In this document: positions 1 to 7,258 of the stretch, piece by piece
Numbering within the stretch: the first letter of the stretch is position 1
Layout of the letters: each line of letters starts with the position of its first letter
Source: Nitrospira sp.
GTDB taxonomy: Bacteria > Nitrospirota > Nitrospiria > Nitrospirales > Nitrospiraceae
DNA length: 24,432 bases
Assembly: GCA_020697375.1 (NCBI GenBank)
Contig: JAJFBJ010000076.1
Location: forward strand, 1 to 24,432
Direction of reading: 5' to 3'
The notes under the pieces: model-generated
What the model saw: the letters and a program-made list of their open reading frames with translations, nothing else
What the model was told of the DNA's origin: nothing
The model's database searches: none
Made by a program: the position numbers and the translations under genes

Positions 1-363
1 GCGCTCCTCTGTTTCATCGAGCAAAGTCATCGGCCAACAATCCGTTTGCCGGACACATGGGGCATTCCTTCCACCCGAACTTGCTCGAGGCGGAAACGGA
101 GGGATCTCAGTGAGCCGACGCGATTCTGTTTCCAACAAGGCATAGGCTGGCAACAACTCCTGCGGGGCCTCCGTCGGATGGGCGATCGCGAAGCGCCGGA
201 CGCCGGATGGGAAGGACACTGCAGCCGGCAGGCCGCTCACGACCCTGATGGTGACGGTGGAAGGATTTGCGTGGCACCCAGAGAGAGGAAGTGCCCCCAG
301 TATCAGCAAGAAGATGCCTCCGATAGTCGAAAGCAGATGGTTACAACAGAGGGGAAACAACAT
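1..363 (-). CDS. Partial lipoprotein of unknown family (N-terminal 121 residues)
   Basis: An open frame on the minus strand starts with ATG at 363-361 and runs off the left edge of the window without a stop. A GGGAGA ribosome binding site lies about 8 nt upstream. The protein starts with a short N-region, then a hydrophobic stretch (about residues 10-29), and a lipobox LSGC placing the lipidated cysteine near residue 32. It should therefore be an exported lipoprotein. The visible mature part is rich in Pro, Ala and Arg, contains two further cysteines near the edge, and matches no family I recognise. It lies 103 nt downstream of the hemerythrin gene on the same strand and may be co-transcribed with it. 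A plus-strand frame over the same bases (46-510) has no signal peptide or domain and looks like the antisense shadow. Confidence 0.7.
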   Translation of the reverse strand, partial: MLFPLCCNHLLSTIGGIFLLILGALPLSGCHANPSTVTIRVVSGLPAAVSFPSGVRRFAIAHPTEAPQELLPAYALLETESRRLTEIPPFPPRASSGGRNAPCVRQTDCWPMTLLDETEER

Positions 364-466
364 CGCTCGTCTCCCGGTCAACGTCGGGTGATGTATGCTG
401 GCGTGCGGCTGTCTAGGAATAGGGCGCATACGGACGCCGCCGCACTAGAGGCATACCTGTCGTCAA

Positions 467-874
467 TCATCTCCCTGCCATTGGAAGCATGTCGCGCTCT
501 TCCGCGATGAAATGAGCCCGGACGGTTTGCATCATATCCTCGAAGAATTCATCCAGCGCTTGGTCGTCGTCCGTTTCAGAATGCCGTAGTTCGTGCATCA
601 TCGCCTTCACTTCCTCATGCTCCAGGAGGGCTTCCTCGACCAGTCTTCGCCCCCGATCATCGGCCTTTTTGATTTCCCCGTAGAGCAGTTCTTCCTCCCT
701 CTCCAAATGCGAGGCGAGCTGATCCAGTATCTGGTCTACGATCGAGTGCCTTGCATCATCGGCCGCGGCTAAGTACAGCTGAAAGAGGGCCAGGATGTGC
801 CGATGATCGTCTCGGATCATTTTGGTTATCTCGCTGGTCTGCGGAAATGTTGCGGAACTCCGCTTGTGCATCAT
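467..874 (-). CDS. Hemerythrin HHE cation-binding domain protein
   Basis: This 135-residue soluble protein has the four-helix pattern of the HHE family. A His-rich DDHRHI segment sits near residue 23, SHLEREEELL near residue 55, LEHEEV near residue 84, and AHFIAEERDMLP near the C-terminus. The repeated His plus Glu pattern is what a di-iron (oxygen- or NO-responsive) centre needs. Family members bind O2, act as redox or NO sensors, or protect against oxidative stress; which applies here cannot be told from sequence. The length is typical. Translation should start at the first of two adjacent ATG codons (874), because GGGAGGT lies 6 nt upstream. The non-coding region upstream carries two dyads, reported separately. 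It follows the DUF4403 gene on the same strand, but 346 nt and a strong hairpin separate them, so it is probably its own transcription unit. Confidence 0.85.
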   Translation of the reverse strand: MMHKRSSATFPQTSEITKMIRDDHRHILALFQLYLAAADDARHSIVDQILDQLASHLEREEELLYGEIKKADDRGRRLVEEALLEHEEVKAMMHELRHSETDDDQALDEFFEDMMQTVRAHFIAEERDMLPMAGR

Positions 875-913
875 GATTACACCTCCCCTCGATCTTTTCC
901 CGTCTCTTAGGCC

Positions 914-926
914 TTACAACGTGTAA
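914..926. promoter_or_regulatory. TTACA-N3-TGTAA palindrome upstream of hemerythrin gene
   Basis: A perfect palindrome, TTACA-ACG-TGTAA, is centred about 46 nt upstream of the hemerythrin start. Its position between a GTGACA sequence and the ribosome binding site would suit an operator near the transcription start. The binding protein is unknown. The five-base arms are short enough to arise by chance. Confidence 0.3.
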
Positions 927-956
927 ATGTCACCGTAACACTCCCGGCTGGGCGGG

Positions 957-976
957 CTAACTGGGTAAGACCCTAA
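957..976 (-). promoter_or_regulatory. YTAGG-N6-CCYAG dyad, copy 1
   Basis: On the minus strand these bases read TTAGGGTCTTACCCAGTTAG, an imperfect dyad about 90 nt upstream of the hemerythrin start. It matches 3755-3770 at 13 of 16 positions and also resembles the minus strand of 3691-3706. A spaced dyad repeated in front of three transcription units suggests a shared dimeric regulator, perhaps of the LuxR/FixJ type. No regulator gene lies in the window. Confidence 0.4.
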
Positions 977-1159
977 ACACGGGGATTGCTGGGGAGGAAA
1001 ACACCGCGAGCCGACCTGGCGGTTATATAGGCTCAGTCAATACAGGATCGCCATCATGAACAGGAATGTTCCCGGCGAGCCTCTGCGCAGTACCACCAAT
1101 TTTGGCTAAAGGGAGGGCCATGTAGGGAGAGCTCCGATAAAGTAGAAGAATCGGCAAGG

Positions 1160-1192
1160 GCCGGACACGCCACCGCAGTGGCGTGCACCGGC
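1160..1192 (-). terminator. GC-rich hairpin after the DUF4403 gene
   Basis: A perfect 8-bp stem (1166-1173 with 1178-1185) closes a CGCA loop. Beyond a small bulge it extends by GCCGG/CCGGC (1160-1164 with 1188-1192). It begins about 28 nt past the stop codon of the DUF4403 gene in the direction of transcription. The following minus-strand bases are only moderately T-rich, so this is a terminator-like hairpin without a classic U-tract. Confidence 0.55.
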
Positions 1193-1220
1193 TCCGGCTG
1201 GTCATGTATGCCGGGATGTC

Positions 1221-2702
1221 TCAATGACTGAGTCCTTCCCGCTTCAGTGAGGTTCGCATCGCGTTCTCTTCCAAGGTCACATTGCCTATGGCGCTCGCAG
1301 TTCCTTCCAGCAGAATGGTGGCAATCAGACCTTGCGCTGTGGATCGGGCTTGGTCCGGCTGCTGCCGGGTCACCAGAATATCCATCGTGAGATCACCCGA
1401 GGCATGTTTGCCTGTGAGAGCCTGCTTCATACGGTTTACTTGGGGCGACAGATCGATCGTAGCGGCTTGGCGCAGCTTGTTCTTGAGCTCCCGATCGACC
1501 ACTTGCCAATATCCGAGACGAATGGAATCGATCGCCGTTTTCGATTCATTGGCCATTTGGAGATCCGGAACCGAGAGGCTCTTTCCTCCGTCGTCCAGGT
1601 GGGGCGTGCCCCAATAGTAGATGGTTCCTTTCAGATCTCCGCTCGTTTCAACCGCCATCAGGACGCGCCCATTGGCATCGGCCGCCGACACCCGTTCGAT
1701 GACGGCTGTATCCGAAGGCGTGGAATCGAGGAAGATCGATTGATGGAACAGCTTGCTCTGCAGCTGATGATTGAGCACGCTGTATGAAAGCGGAATGTTC
1801 GATAACATTGTGAAGGGTTTGGTCTCCGACGGCACGGTTCCCGAGTTCACGAGGGGAGTGGTCGGAGGGGCTTCAGCACAGGCCGACTCGAAGGAGACGA
1901 CGGGCATGGTTTTCGCCATGCCGGAGATGATCGTTTCCTTGGTTGTGCCCTTCTGTTGTCCCAGCAGGACTTCCCGTGGATTCCCATACAGGCAGGCGTG
2001 GGTATTGAGGGCTGATACCGGCAAAGACAGTGGGCCCTCGAGATCATCCCAGATACGTTGAAATGGAATACCGAAGGTATCCGGCTGCACGGCTTCCGCC
2101 AAGGCGATCTTGGCTTCCGGAAGCGCGAATAATTCGGCCAACTGATCCTTGACCGGAATGTTGAACATATTGCAGCGTCCGTCACTCTCCGGCTTGAGTC
2201 CTGTGGTCACGTGAGAGGGTTCGAAGGCGAATGCCACCGACTCGCGATCCTGTATGATGACCAGCTTTCCCGTTGCATCCAACGTCGAATACACGGGATC
2301 AAGCCGGCAGGCCCGCGACCCTCCACGAGCTTCGATGTCGCCCTTGTATTCGGCATGCACCGCCACAAGGCCGTCCTGAATTCGAACCTCGGGAGCGCCA
2401 TTTCGCACGAACGTCCAGCGGAAATCCTGTTCAAGCGGGTGCCCCGCTTCCGTGAAGCGTTCCGGTATCGCATCCCGGATGGCGTTTTGAATAGGTGTCA
2501 GATCGGTTTTGATCTGGACCGGCACCTGGGAAACAGGAGCTTTCGATTGCTCCTTGTTCATAGCCGCGAAGGACGGCACTGCGCTTGTGATGGGAGGCGG
2601 CATCGGCTTGGTCGAAGTCTGCGGAATGGTACGACCGCAAGCGCCGCCGGACAGAAGAATGGGAAGCAGGGCCGGTATGATAAATCGTGCATGGTACTTC
2701 AT
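1221..2702 (-). CDS. DUF4403 family lipoprotein
   Basis: This 493-residue protein starts with a signal peptide (MKYHARF, then a hydrophobic segment) ending in LSGGAC, a somewhat degenerate lipobox with the cysteine near residue 22. A proline/serine-rich linker follows (about 28-60). The rest is an alternating beta-rich domain with features I associate with DUF4403: LQSKLF about two thirds along, a YYWGTPHLD segment, IRLGYWQVVDREL, and a C-terminal LEGTASAIGN. DUF4403 proteins are predicted envelope lipoproteins of unknown function with an elongated, possibly lipid-binding fold; that is family knowledge recalled, not proven here. Its AGGAGG site sits 6 nt from the ATG. It follows the BON gene after 176 nt containing a long inverted repeat, so it may have its own promoter. 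Confidence 0.8.
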   Translation of the reverse strand: MKYHARFIIPALLPILLSGGACGRTIPQTSTKPMPPPITSAVPSFAAMNKEQSKAPVSQVPVQIKTDLTPIQNAIRDAIPERFTEAGHPLEQDFRWTFVRNGAPEVRIQDGLVAVHAEYKGDIEARGGSRACRLDPVYSTLDATGKLVIIQDRESVAFAFEPSHVTTGLKPESDGRCNMFNIPVKDQLAELFALPEAKIALAEAVQPDTFGIPFQRIWDDLEGPLSLPVSALNTHACLYGNPREVLLGQQKGTTKETIISGMAKTMPVVSFESACAEAPPTTPLVNSGTVPSETKPFTMLSNIPLSYSVLNHQLQSKLFHQSIFLDSTPSDTAVIERVSAADANGRVLMAVETSGDLKGTIYYWGTPHLDDGGKSLSVPDLQMANESKTAIDSIRLGYWQVVDRELKNKLRQAATIDLSPQVNRMKQALTGKHASGDLTMDILVTRQQPDQARSTAQGLIATILLEGTASAIGNVTLEENAMRTSLKREGLSH

Positions 2703-2734
2703 GATGAGCCTCCTGATATCTCAACGACCGGTAT

Positions 2735-2775
2735 GCGCGCTTGGCGACCCCGGCAATCTGGCTCGCCAAGCGCGC
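2735..2775 (-). repeat. Perfect 13-bp inverted repeat between BON and DUF4403 genes
   Basis: GCGCGCTTGGCGA (2735-2747) and its exact complement TCGCCAAGCGCGC (2763-2775) flank a 15-nt loop. Transcribed from the minus strand this gives a very stable hairpin about 104 nt after the BON stop codon and 33 nt before the DUF4403 start. No T-run follows on the minus strand, so it may be a factor-assisted terminator, a transcript-stabilising structure, or a leader hairpin of DUF4403. Confidence 0.6.
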
Positions 2776-2878
2776 AAGGGGTTCGAGACGGCTAGTTGTT
2801 TGTCTTGAAGAATCAGCGCATCATGCCCCTGCGTTCTTTGCGACAGTTCACATCCAGGCGCAGTCCTTGGAGTCAGTC

Positions 2879-3190
2879 TTAGGGTGCTTGGATTTGAAGA
2901 TTGTTCTTCACCGACTTCACACCGTTGACTTCACGCGCCAGTTCAGCCACTCGCATTTTTTGATCGCTGGATTTCACCACTCCGTTCAAGGTCACTACGC
3001 CCCGTTCCGTGTCCACATCGATCCGTGAGAAATTGGAGATCCGGTCCGAGGATAGCTTGGACTGCACCGAGGTGGTAATGGTGGCATCGTCCACCGTTTG
3101 TCCGGCCGTCTTTCCTGTCGTCGACTGGCAGCCTACGAGCGAAAGCAGCGCGATGCCGAAAACAAACCCTGCGAGCTGGTTAACCATCAT
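2879..3190 (-). CDS. BON-domain lipoprotein
   Basis: This 103-residue protein has an N-terminal signal peptide with lipobox LVGC (cysteine near residue 21), a short Ser/Thr linker, and one BON domain (about 34-102). The BON pattern is visible as VDDATITTSVQSKL, then DVDTERGVVTLNGVV, then VAELAREVNGVKSVKNNL. BON domains bind phospholipid, and OsmY/DolP-type proteins help maintain the envelope under stress. The ATG has a GAGGAG site upstream, and a second ATG directly follows it. It lies 49 nt downstream of the YtxH gene and is probably co-transcribed with it. Confidence 0.88.
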   Translation of the reverse strand: MMVNQLAGFVFGIALLSLVGCQSTTGKTAGQTVDDATITTSVQSKLSSDRISNFSRIDVDTERGVVTLNGVVKSSDQKMRVAELAREVNGVKSVKNNLQIQAP

Positions 3191-3239
3191 GATGACTACT
3201 CCTCTTGAAAGTTGTACTTACGAAATGACGATTGCGCCG

Positions 3240-3566
3240 TTACCCCCGTCGGGATGTCGCTTCGTTCATTCCCTTTTCAGCCGTCTGTGCCATGTTTTCA
3301 GCGGACTCGCGCGCGGACCGTCCCGCATTGCGCATCGCCTGCTTGCCTTCCTCCACATACTCCTGCCCTCGTTCCACGGCTGTATCCCACGCGGCGCGGC
3401 CCCGCTCGGTCGCATGGTCAAGTTCATCTTTTGCCCTGGAGGCATAGTCGCGCAGGGTTGAGCGGAGTTCCGTTCCTGATTGAGGAGCCAAAATCAAGGC
3501 GATACCGGCTCCGATGAACGCGCCTGCCATGAACGCCGACCAATTAGAATTATCATTCTGGTACAT
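3240..3566 (-). CDS. YtxH-family membrane protein
   Basis: The 108-residue protein has one transmembrane segment near residues 10-28 with the typical YtxH signature (AFIGAGIALILAPQSGTELR). A long charged amphipathic region rich in Ala, Glu and Arg follows (about 35-108), probably helical or coiled coil. The YtxH family is annotated as general-stress related in Bacillus; its molecular function is not known. GGGAGGT lies about 7 nt upstream of the ATG. The gene is first in an apparent YtxH-BON pair and faces the divergent MFS genes across 313 nt holding two copies of the shared dyad. Confidence 0.85.
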   Translation of the reverse strand: MYQNDNSNWSAFMAGAFIGAGIALILAPQSGTELRSTLRDYASRAKDELDHATERGRAAWDTAVERGQEYVEEGKQAMRNAGRSARESAENMAQTAEKGMNEATSRRG

Positions 3567-3690
3567 AGGCCAACCTCCCTCTTCGAACTTGTAGTGGTGA
3601 TTATTCGAACGTTGAATTCGTTCTCTTCTACGCTGTTTCGATCCGTCACAGCGCTTGTCTTTACCCTAACAGGCGGATGATATTCTCAAA

Positions 3691-3706
3691 CTAGGCAAGG
3701 CCCTAG
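3691..3706 (-). promoter_or_regulatory. YTAGG-N6-CCYAG dyad, copy 2
   Basis: On the minus strand these bases read CTAGGGCCTTGCCTAG, with perfect 5-bp arms CTAGG and CCTAG around 6 nt. The site is about 125-140 nt upstream of the YtxH start. It is the most symmetric of the three copies. Confidence 0.45.
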
Positions 3707-3754
3707 TTCACTACATCCCCCTTGGCAATGTGTGCAATGATCGTCTTTAATGTG

Positions 3755-3770
3755 TTAGGGGCTTACCTAG
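3755..3770 (+). promoter_or_regulatory. YTAGG-N6-CCYAG dyad, copy 3
   Basis: TTAGGGGCTTACCTAG lies about 110-125 nt upstream of the first MFS gene, facing the other way from copy 2. All three copies sit roughly 80-140 nt before a start codon, a distance that suits an activator site. Confidence 0.45.
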
Positions 3771-3879
3771 CTCTTATTCAAACCGCCGATTGATATCGTA
3801 CGGCAGAACTTGAACGAGTCTTCTCATTCTGCAGCCAACGACGGCACTATTCACAAGTTGATTCCGGGAGGAACAGGCG

Positions 3880-5169
3880 ATGTCCCATCAAGCATCGGAT
3901 GATGCGTCCGGGGGTGATGCTACGGGCGGCACGATCAGTCGAGGATGGCGTCTCATCAAGACGAGGGATTTCGGATTGCTCTGGTGGGGCCAGGCGACTT
4001 CTCAGATCGGCGAGGGATTGAGCAAGGTCGCGTTGCTCTGGTTCGTCTACGAATTGACCGGTTCGGTCATGAAAATGACCATGGTCGGATTGTTGCAAAC
4101 CATTCCTCCCTTGTTTTTCGGTCCGCTCATCGGCGTCTACCTCGATCGATGGCCCAAAAAGGCGGTGATGGTGTGGGTGGATGTGCTGAGGGCGTTGTTG
4201 ACGTTTCTCATTCCGGCCTTTTACGCCGTCGGGGCATTATCCATTGAAGGCTTGTACGTACTGGTTTTTCTCACGTCGGTGGTCTCGACCGTGTTCGGGC
4301 CGGCGCTTGTCTCATCCGTACCGTTGCTGGTCCGCCCGTCCGAATTGATGTCCGCCAATGCGATGATTCAGGGTACCAATAACATCGGCATGCTCTTGGG
4401 GCCGGCCATCAGCGGAATTATGATTGCCTTGATCGCTGCGCAAAATGTGTTGTTCGTCAACTCCGTGACGTTTCTCTTGTCGGCTCTCTGTTTGATTCCC
4501 ATCCGGTTCGGCCCCGGCCGGGCAAGGCCGGCCGAAACGGCGCCATCGGTATGGGAGGAACTCAAGGTCGGTTTCCGTTTCGTGTTCGGGCAGCAATCGA
4601 TTGTCCTCACGTTGGTCGTGATTTCATCGCTCTACAATCTCGGCGTCAGCGCATTCGTCTTCATCCTGCCGGTGTACGCGAAGGAGTTTCTCCAGGTCGG
4701 ACCGATACAACTGGGATGGCTCTGGTCCGCGCTCGGTGTCGGGATGTTGTCGGCTTCCGTATGGCTGGCTTGGAAACAGCAGACGGATATGCGGGGGCGT
4801 TTGCGCATTGTGGTGTACGGGATGACAATCGGCGGGCTCGCGGTCTGCAGCCTGAGCCTCCTCCAGCACCCGCTGATCGCTGCGGGGGTGGTGATCATTG
4901 TCGGAGGCAGTACCGCGGTACTGAATCCCATCGTGTGGGCGTTGCTGCAGGAAGTGACTCCCGAGCATCTTATCGGGCGGGTGCTGACGACTTTCAGTGT
5001 GGGATCGATGGCTTCCGCCATGGCCGGTATGACAGCATTTGGATGGATGGCCGACTCCATGGGACCAGCCGCGAGCTTGGTGGGGTTAGGGCTCGTGTTG
5101 TTATTGACGGCAGGAGTCGCCGTGCAATGTACCCGCGGCACAATCGCTGTGAGAGCTGCCGTCGCATGA
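3880..5169 (+). CDS. MFS transporter, MFS_3/EntS-like exporter (first of tandem pair)
   Basis: This 429-residue inner-membrane protein has about 12 hydrophobic segments after a hydrophilic N-terminus of about 28 residues. The start TRDFGLLWWGQATSQIGEGLSKVALLWFVYELTG is typical of the MFS_3 group that includes the enterobactin exporter EntS. The loop motif GVYLDRWPKK corresponds to the MFS motif A region after TM2. Such proteins use the proton gradient to export small molecules; the substrate cannot be told. GGGAGG lies 8 nt before the ATG. The next gene is a clear paralog in the same order and orientation, 94 nt downstream. Confidence 0.85.
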   Translation: MSHQASDDASGGDATGGTISRGWRLIKTRDFGLLWWGQATSQIGEGLSKVALLWFVYELTGSVMKMTMVGLLQTIPPLFFGPLIGVYLDRWPKKAVMVWVDVLRALLTFLIPAFYAVGALSIEGLYVLVFLTSVVSTVFGPALVSSVPLLVRPSELMSANAMIQGTNNIGMLLGPAISGIMIALIAAQNVLFVNSVTFLLSALCLIPIRFGPGRARPAETAPSVWEELKVGFRFVFGQQSIVLTLVVISSLYNLGVSAFVFILPVYAKEFLQVGPIQLGWLWSALGVGMLSASVWLAWKQQTDMRGRLRIVVYGMTIGGLAVCSLSLLQHPLIAAGVVIIVGGSTAVLNPIVWALLQEVTPEHLIGRVLTTFSVGSMASAMAGMTAFGWMADSMGPAASLVGLGLVLLLTAGVAVQCTRGTIAVRAAVA

Positions 5170-5263
5170 GACGTTCGGAGCGGCGGACCCGGAACTGCCG
5201 TTCGCTCCCCCCGGTAATTGTCCATCGTGAATGTCATGACTCGAGTGAGCCAAAGGATGAGAC

Positions 5264-6628
5264 GTGGCACCATTCCGAGCGCAAGCGATCCTCGCCGAAC
5301 CAAAATCCACGGACCCAGTCATTACGGACAGCATGGTTCCTGACAGGAAGGGTGCGCATCGATGGTTGTTGACCCGCGACTTCAGTTGGATGTGGTGGAG
5401 CCAAGTGTTGTCGCAGATTGCCGACGGAGTCAGCAAACTGGCCTTGTTGTGGTTTGTCTATGCCATCACCGGGTCCCCGCTCAAAACTACGATGGTCGGT
5501 TTGCTGCAGACCTTACCGCCGATTATCTTCGGCCCTTTGATCGGCGTGATGGTCGATCGCCTTCCCAAGAAGGCGATTCTGATTTGGAGTGATATCGCCC
5601 GGGGTGTCCTGATCGGATTGATACCCTGTTGGGTGTCGGTGGCGAATTTCACCGTCGATGCACTCTACATTCTGGCTTTTTTGTACGGCATCGCCACCGC
5701 GGTGTTTGTGCCCACGCTGTCTTCAGCCGTGCCGTTCATGGTCCGCCGGCCGCAATACACGGCGGCCAATGCCCTCCTGCAAACCACGACCAGTCTCGGT
5801 ATCATCGTCGGACCAGCCTTGAGCGGGATCGGAATCGCATTCTCGGGTTCTCAAGAGGTGTTGTGCCTGAATGCCGCGACCTACCTGCTCTCGGCTGTCT
5901 GTCTTCTGCCGATTCGTCTGCAGGGAGCCGACCAAGCCAGGAAAACGGGCGGTGGGATGAACGAAGTGGTCCATCATTTGGTCGATGGGGTGCGATACGC
6001 GTTGTTCGCGCATCGCGATTTGCTGTTTCTGATCCTGATGGCATCGCTGTATACATTCGGCACGGGCGCCTTTACGACCTTGTTTCCGGTATTCGGACGA
6101 AGCATGCTCGGTCTCGGACCGGTGGAGGTGGGATATCTCTGGTCGTGGCTGGGGGTGGGGTTCTTCTTGGCCTCGCTGGGATTGACTCGTTTGAGCGGCT
6201 GGAGTCTTCGCCGGCGCGTGCTAGCCATTGTGGCGTCGAGTGTGCTCGGCGGCCTATCGGTTTGTGCCATGACATGGAGCGAGAATTTTTATGTCGCTGC
6301 CCTGCTGGTGGCCTGTATCGGGGTCGGATTCGGCGCATGGACTCCGATTGCCTGGGGCATCATTCAGGAAATGGCCCCGGCCGGAATGGTGGGACGCGTG
6401 ATGGCGGTCTATACGGCTGTTGCTACTGGTACGTCCATGGCCGGCATGAGCTTTTTCGGGTGGATCGCGGAAGCATTCGGAGCCCCTATGAGCGTGGTCG
6501 GGATTGGATGCGTTCTTTTCCTGTTGGCCTCTGCCAGCGGGTGGTTCAGCCACAGAATCGGAATGTCGGACGCTTCAGCCGGTCATACAGGCCGCTTCAT
6601 GCATGACAGGCACGGAAATAACGTTTGA
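5264..6628 (+). CDS. MFS transporter, MFS_3/EntS-like exporter (second of tandem pair)
   Basis: This protein of up to 454 residues is colinear with the upstream transporter. Shared blocks include TRDF, LLWFVY, TMVGLLQT, FGPLIGV and the C-terminal GRVM...AGMSFFGW. The pair therefore arose by tandem duplication and then diverged widely. The called start is GTG with AAAGGA upstream; an ATG at 5333 is the main alternative and would remove 23 hydrophilic residues. The two transporters could act separately on related substrates or as a heteromeric pair; no evidence separates these. A hairpin lies downstream before the convergent lipoprotein gene. Confidence 0.85.
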   Translation: MAPFRAQAILAEPKSTDPVITDSMVPDRKGAHRWLLTRDFSWMWWSQVLSQIADGVSKLALLWFVYAITGSPLKTTMVGLLQTLPPIIFGPLIGVMVDRLPKKAILIWSDIARGVLIGLIPCWVSVANFTVDALYILAFLYGIATAVFVPTLSSAVPFMVRRPQYTAANALLQTTTSLGIIVGPALSGIGIAFSGSQEVLCLNAATYLLSAVCLLPIRLQGADQARKTGGGMNEVVHHLVDGVRYALFAHRDLLFLILMASLYTFGTGAFTTLFPVFGRSMLGLGPVEVGYLWSWLGVGFFLASLGLTRLSGWSLRRRVLAIVASSVLGGLSVCAMTWSENFYVAALLVACIGVGFGAWTPIAWGIIQEMAPAGMVGRVMAVYTAVATGTSMAGMSFFGWIAEAFGAPMSVVGIGCVLFLLASASGWFSHRIGMSDASAGHTGRFMHDRHGNNV

Positions 6629-6705
6629 TAACGTTGCAGCGCGCAGGTGGGTGAAACACTGCCGGTGGGTGATAAGATCCGGCCGAAAGGGTGGAGATGG
6701 ATGCG

Positions 6706-6735
6706 CCTCCGAAGGGATCCAGCCACCTTCGGAGG
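6706..6735. terminator. Perfect 10-bp inverted repeat between convergent genes
   Basis: CCTCCGAAGG (6706-6715) and CCTTCGGAGG (6726-6735) pair perfectly around a 10-nt loop. The site lies between the ends of the second MFS gene (6628) and the small lipoprotein gene (6759), where a bidirectional terminator is expected. Neither side has a T-run. A smaller hairpin, CACCT-TCGG-AGGTG, could form from the right arm. Confidence 0.5.
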
Positions 6736-6758
6736 TGATCAGCGCAGGATAGAAGCGT

Positions 6759-7178
6759 TTAATGCCTTACTCCCTGATCGCGCTTGCAAGTTTCCTCGGC
6801 CAGCATTCGCTGTCCTGCGGAAGCGTCCTTCGGAATACGGCCCATGCAGGCATCCAGGCTGTCCCCGAAGGCTCCTGCAGCTGCTCGATTGCCGCTCTTG
6901 GTCGTTCCTGTTCCCCCGATGGACTCCCGAAGCGCCTCGTCACGATGACAGCCTTCTTCGGCGAGCATGCGTGTGCCGGCAGTGGCTCCCGAAGGGATAC
7001 GTGCCAGGCAGCCTTGAAGGGAGTCATAAGCAGGGGGACCAGCTTTCATCGAAGAGCGGGAAGAAGCGGGAGCGGGTGTTGATTCGCCGCTGGTGACCGC
7101 CTCTCGTGAGGCACAGGCGCTGAGCAAAAACAAAGATAAGGACAAGACAAGAACCGCGTGAGACTGCGAGTACGTCAT
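6759..7178 (-). CDS. Small lipoprotein with duplicated two-cysteine motif
   Basis: The likely start is the ATG at 7178, because AAAGGAGG lies 7 nt upstream; an ATG at 7214 in the same frame would place that site inside the coding region. The resulting 139-residue protein has a signal peptide and lipobox LSAC (Cys22), then a Ser/Pro/Ala-rich linker. Two 28-residue repeats follow, at about 53-80 and 107-134. Both match SL-x2-C-x2-RIP-x2-A-x-AG-x-RMLAEE-x-C-x-RD, with identical spacing of the two cysteines (20 residues). The cysteines could form a disulfide or bind a ligand in each repeat. I do not recognise the family. The gene lies 80 nt after the DUF4340 gene on the same strand. Confidence 0.75.
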   Translation of the reverse strand: MTYSQSHAVLVLSLSLFLLSACASREAVTSGESTPAPASSRSSMKAGPPAYDSLQGCLARIPSGATAGTRMLAEEGCHRDEALRESIGGTGTTKSGNRAAAGAFGDSLDACMGRIPKDASAGQRMLAEETCKRDQGVRH

Positions 7179-7258
7179 TGAACGATCCTCCTTTATCAAG
7201 AGCAATGGGCGCACAGTAGCATAAATACTCCCTGCCAGGAAACCATCTTGGCACCTGC

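Larger units (their letters stand above)
875..1220. other. Non-coding stretch: terminator-like hairpin and hemerythrin upstream region
   Basis: This 346-nt stretch has no convincing gene. A 60-codon minus-strand frame (1023-1205) lacks a ribosome binding site, has low-complexity Arg/Pro/Leu composition and runs through a perfect hairpin, so I do not call it. The right end holds the hairpin at 1160-1192. The left part, upstream of the hemerythrin gene, holds a TTACA-N3-TGTAA palindrome at 914-926 and a TTAGG-N6-CCCAG dyad (minus strand) within 957-976. Confidence 0.6.
3567..3879. other. Divergent regulatory region between YtxH and MFS genes
   Basis: This 313-nt non-coding stretch separates two divergently transcribed units. 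It has the dyad twice, once on each strand (3691-3706 and 3755-3770), plus a partial TTAGGGTAA match on the minus strand near 3662-3670. Another near-palindrome around AACGTT lies near 3604-3618. I see no clear sigma70 pair in either direction and no open frame worth calling. Confidence 0.55.

Noticed and set aside
46..510. 154-codon plus-strand frame at the left edge
   Set aside because: It lies antisense to a frame with a good signal peptide, lipobox and ribosome binding site, and has Arg-rich composition with no domain.
1023..1205. 60-codon minus-strand frame
   Set aside because: It lacks a ribosome binding site and runs through a perfect terminator-like hairpin.
3722..3735. TGGCA...TGCA resembling a sigma54 promoter
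   Set aside because: The GG and GC elements are 10 nt apart instead of 12, so the spacing is wrong.
4551..5372. 273-codon plus-strand frame inside the first MFS gene
   Set aside because: It is a shifted-frame shadow of a 12-segment transporter and is Arg/His-rich without structure.
5629..6606. 325-codon plus-strand frame inside the second MFS gene
   Set aside because: It is a shifted-frame shadow with no membrane segments or domain.
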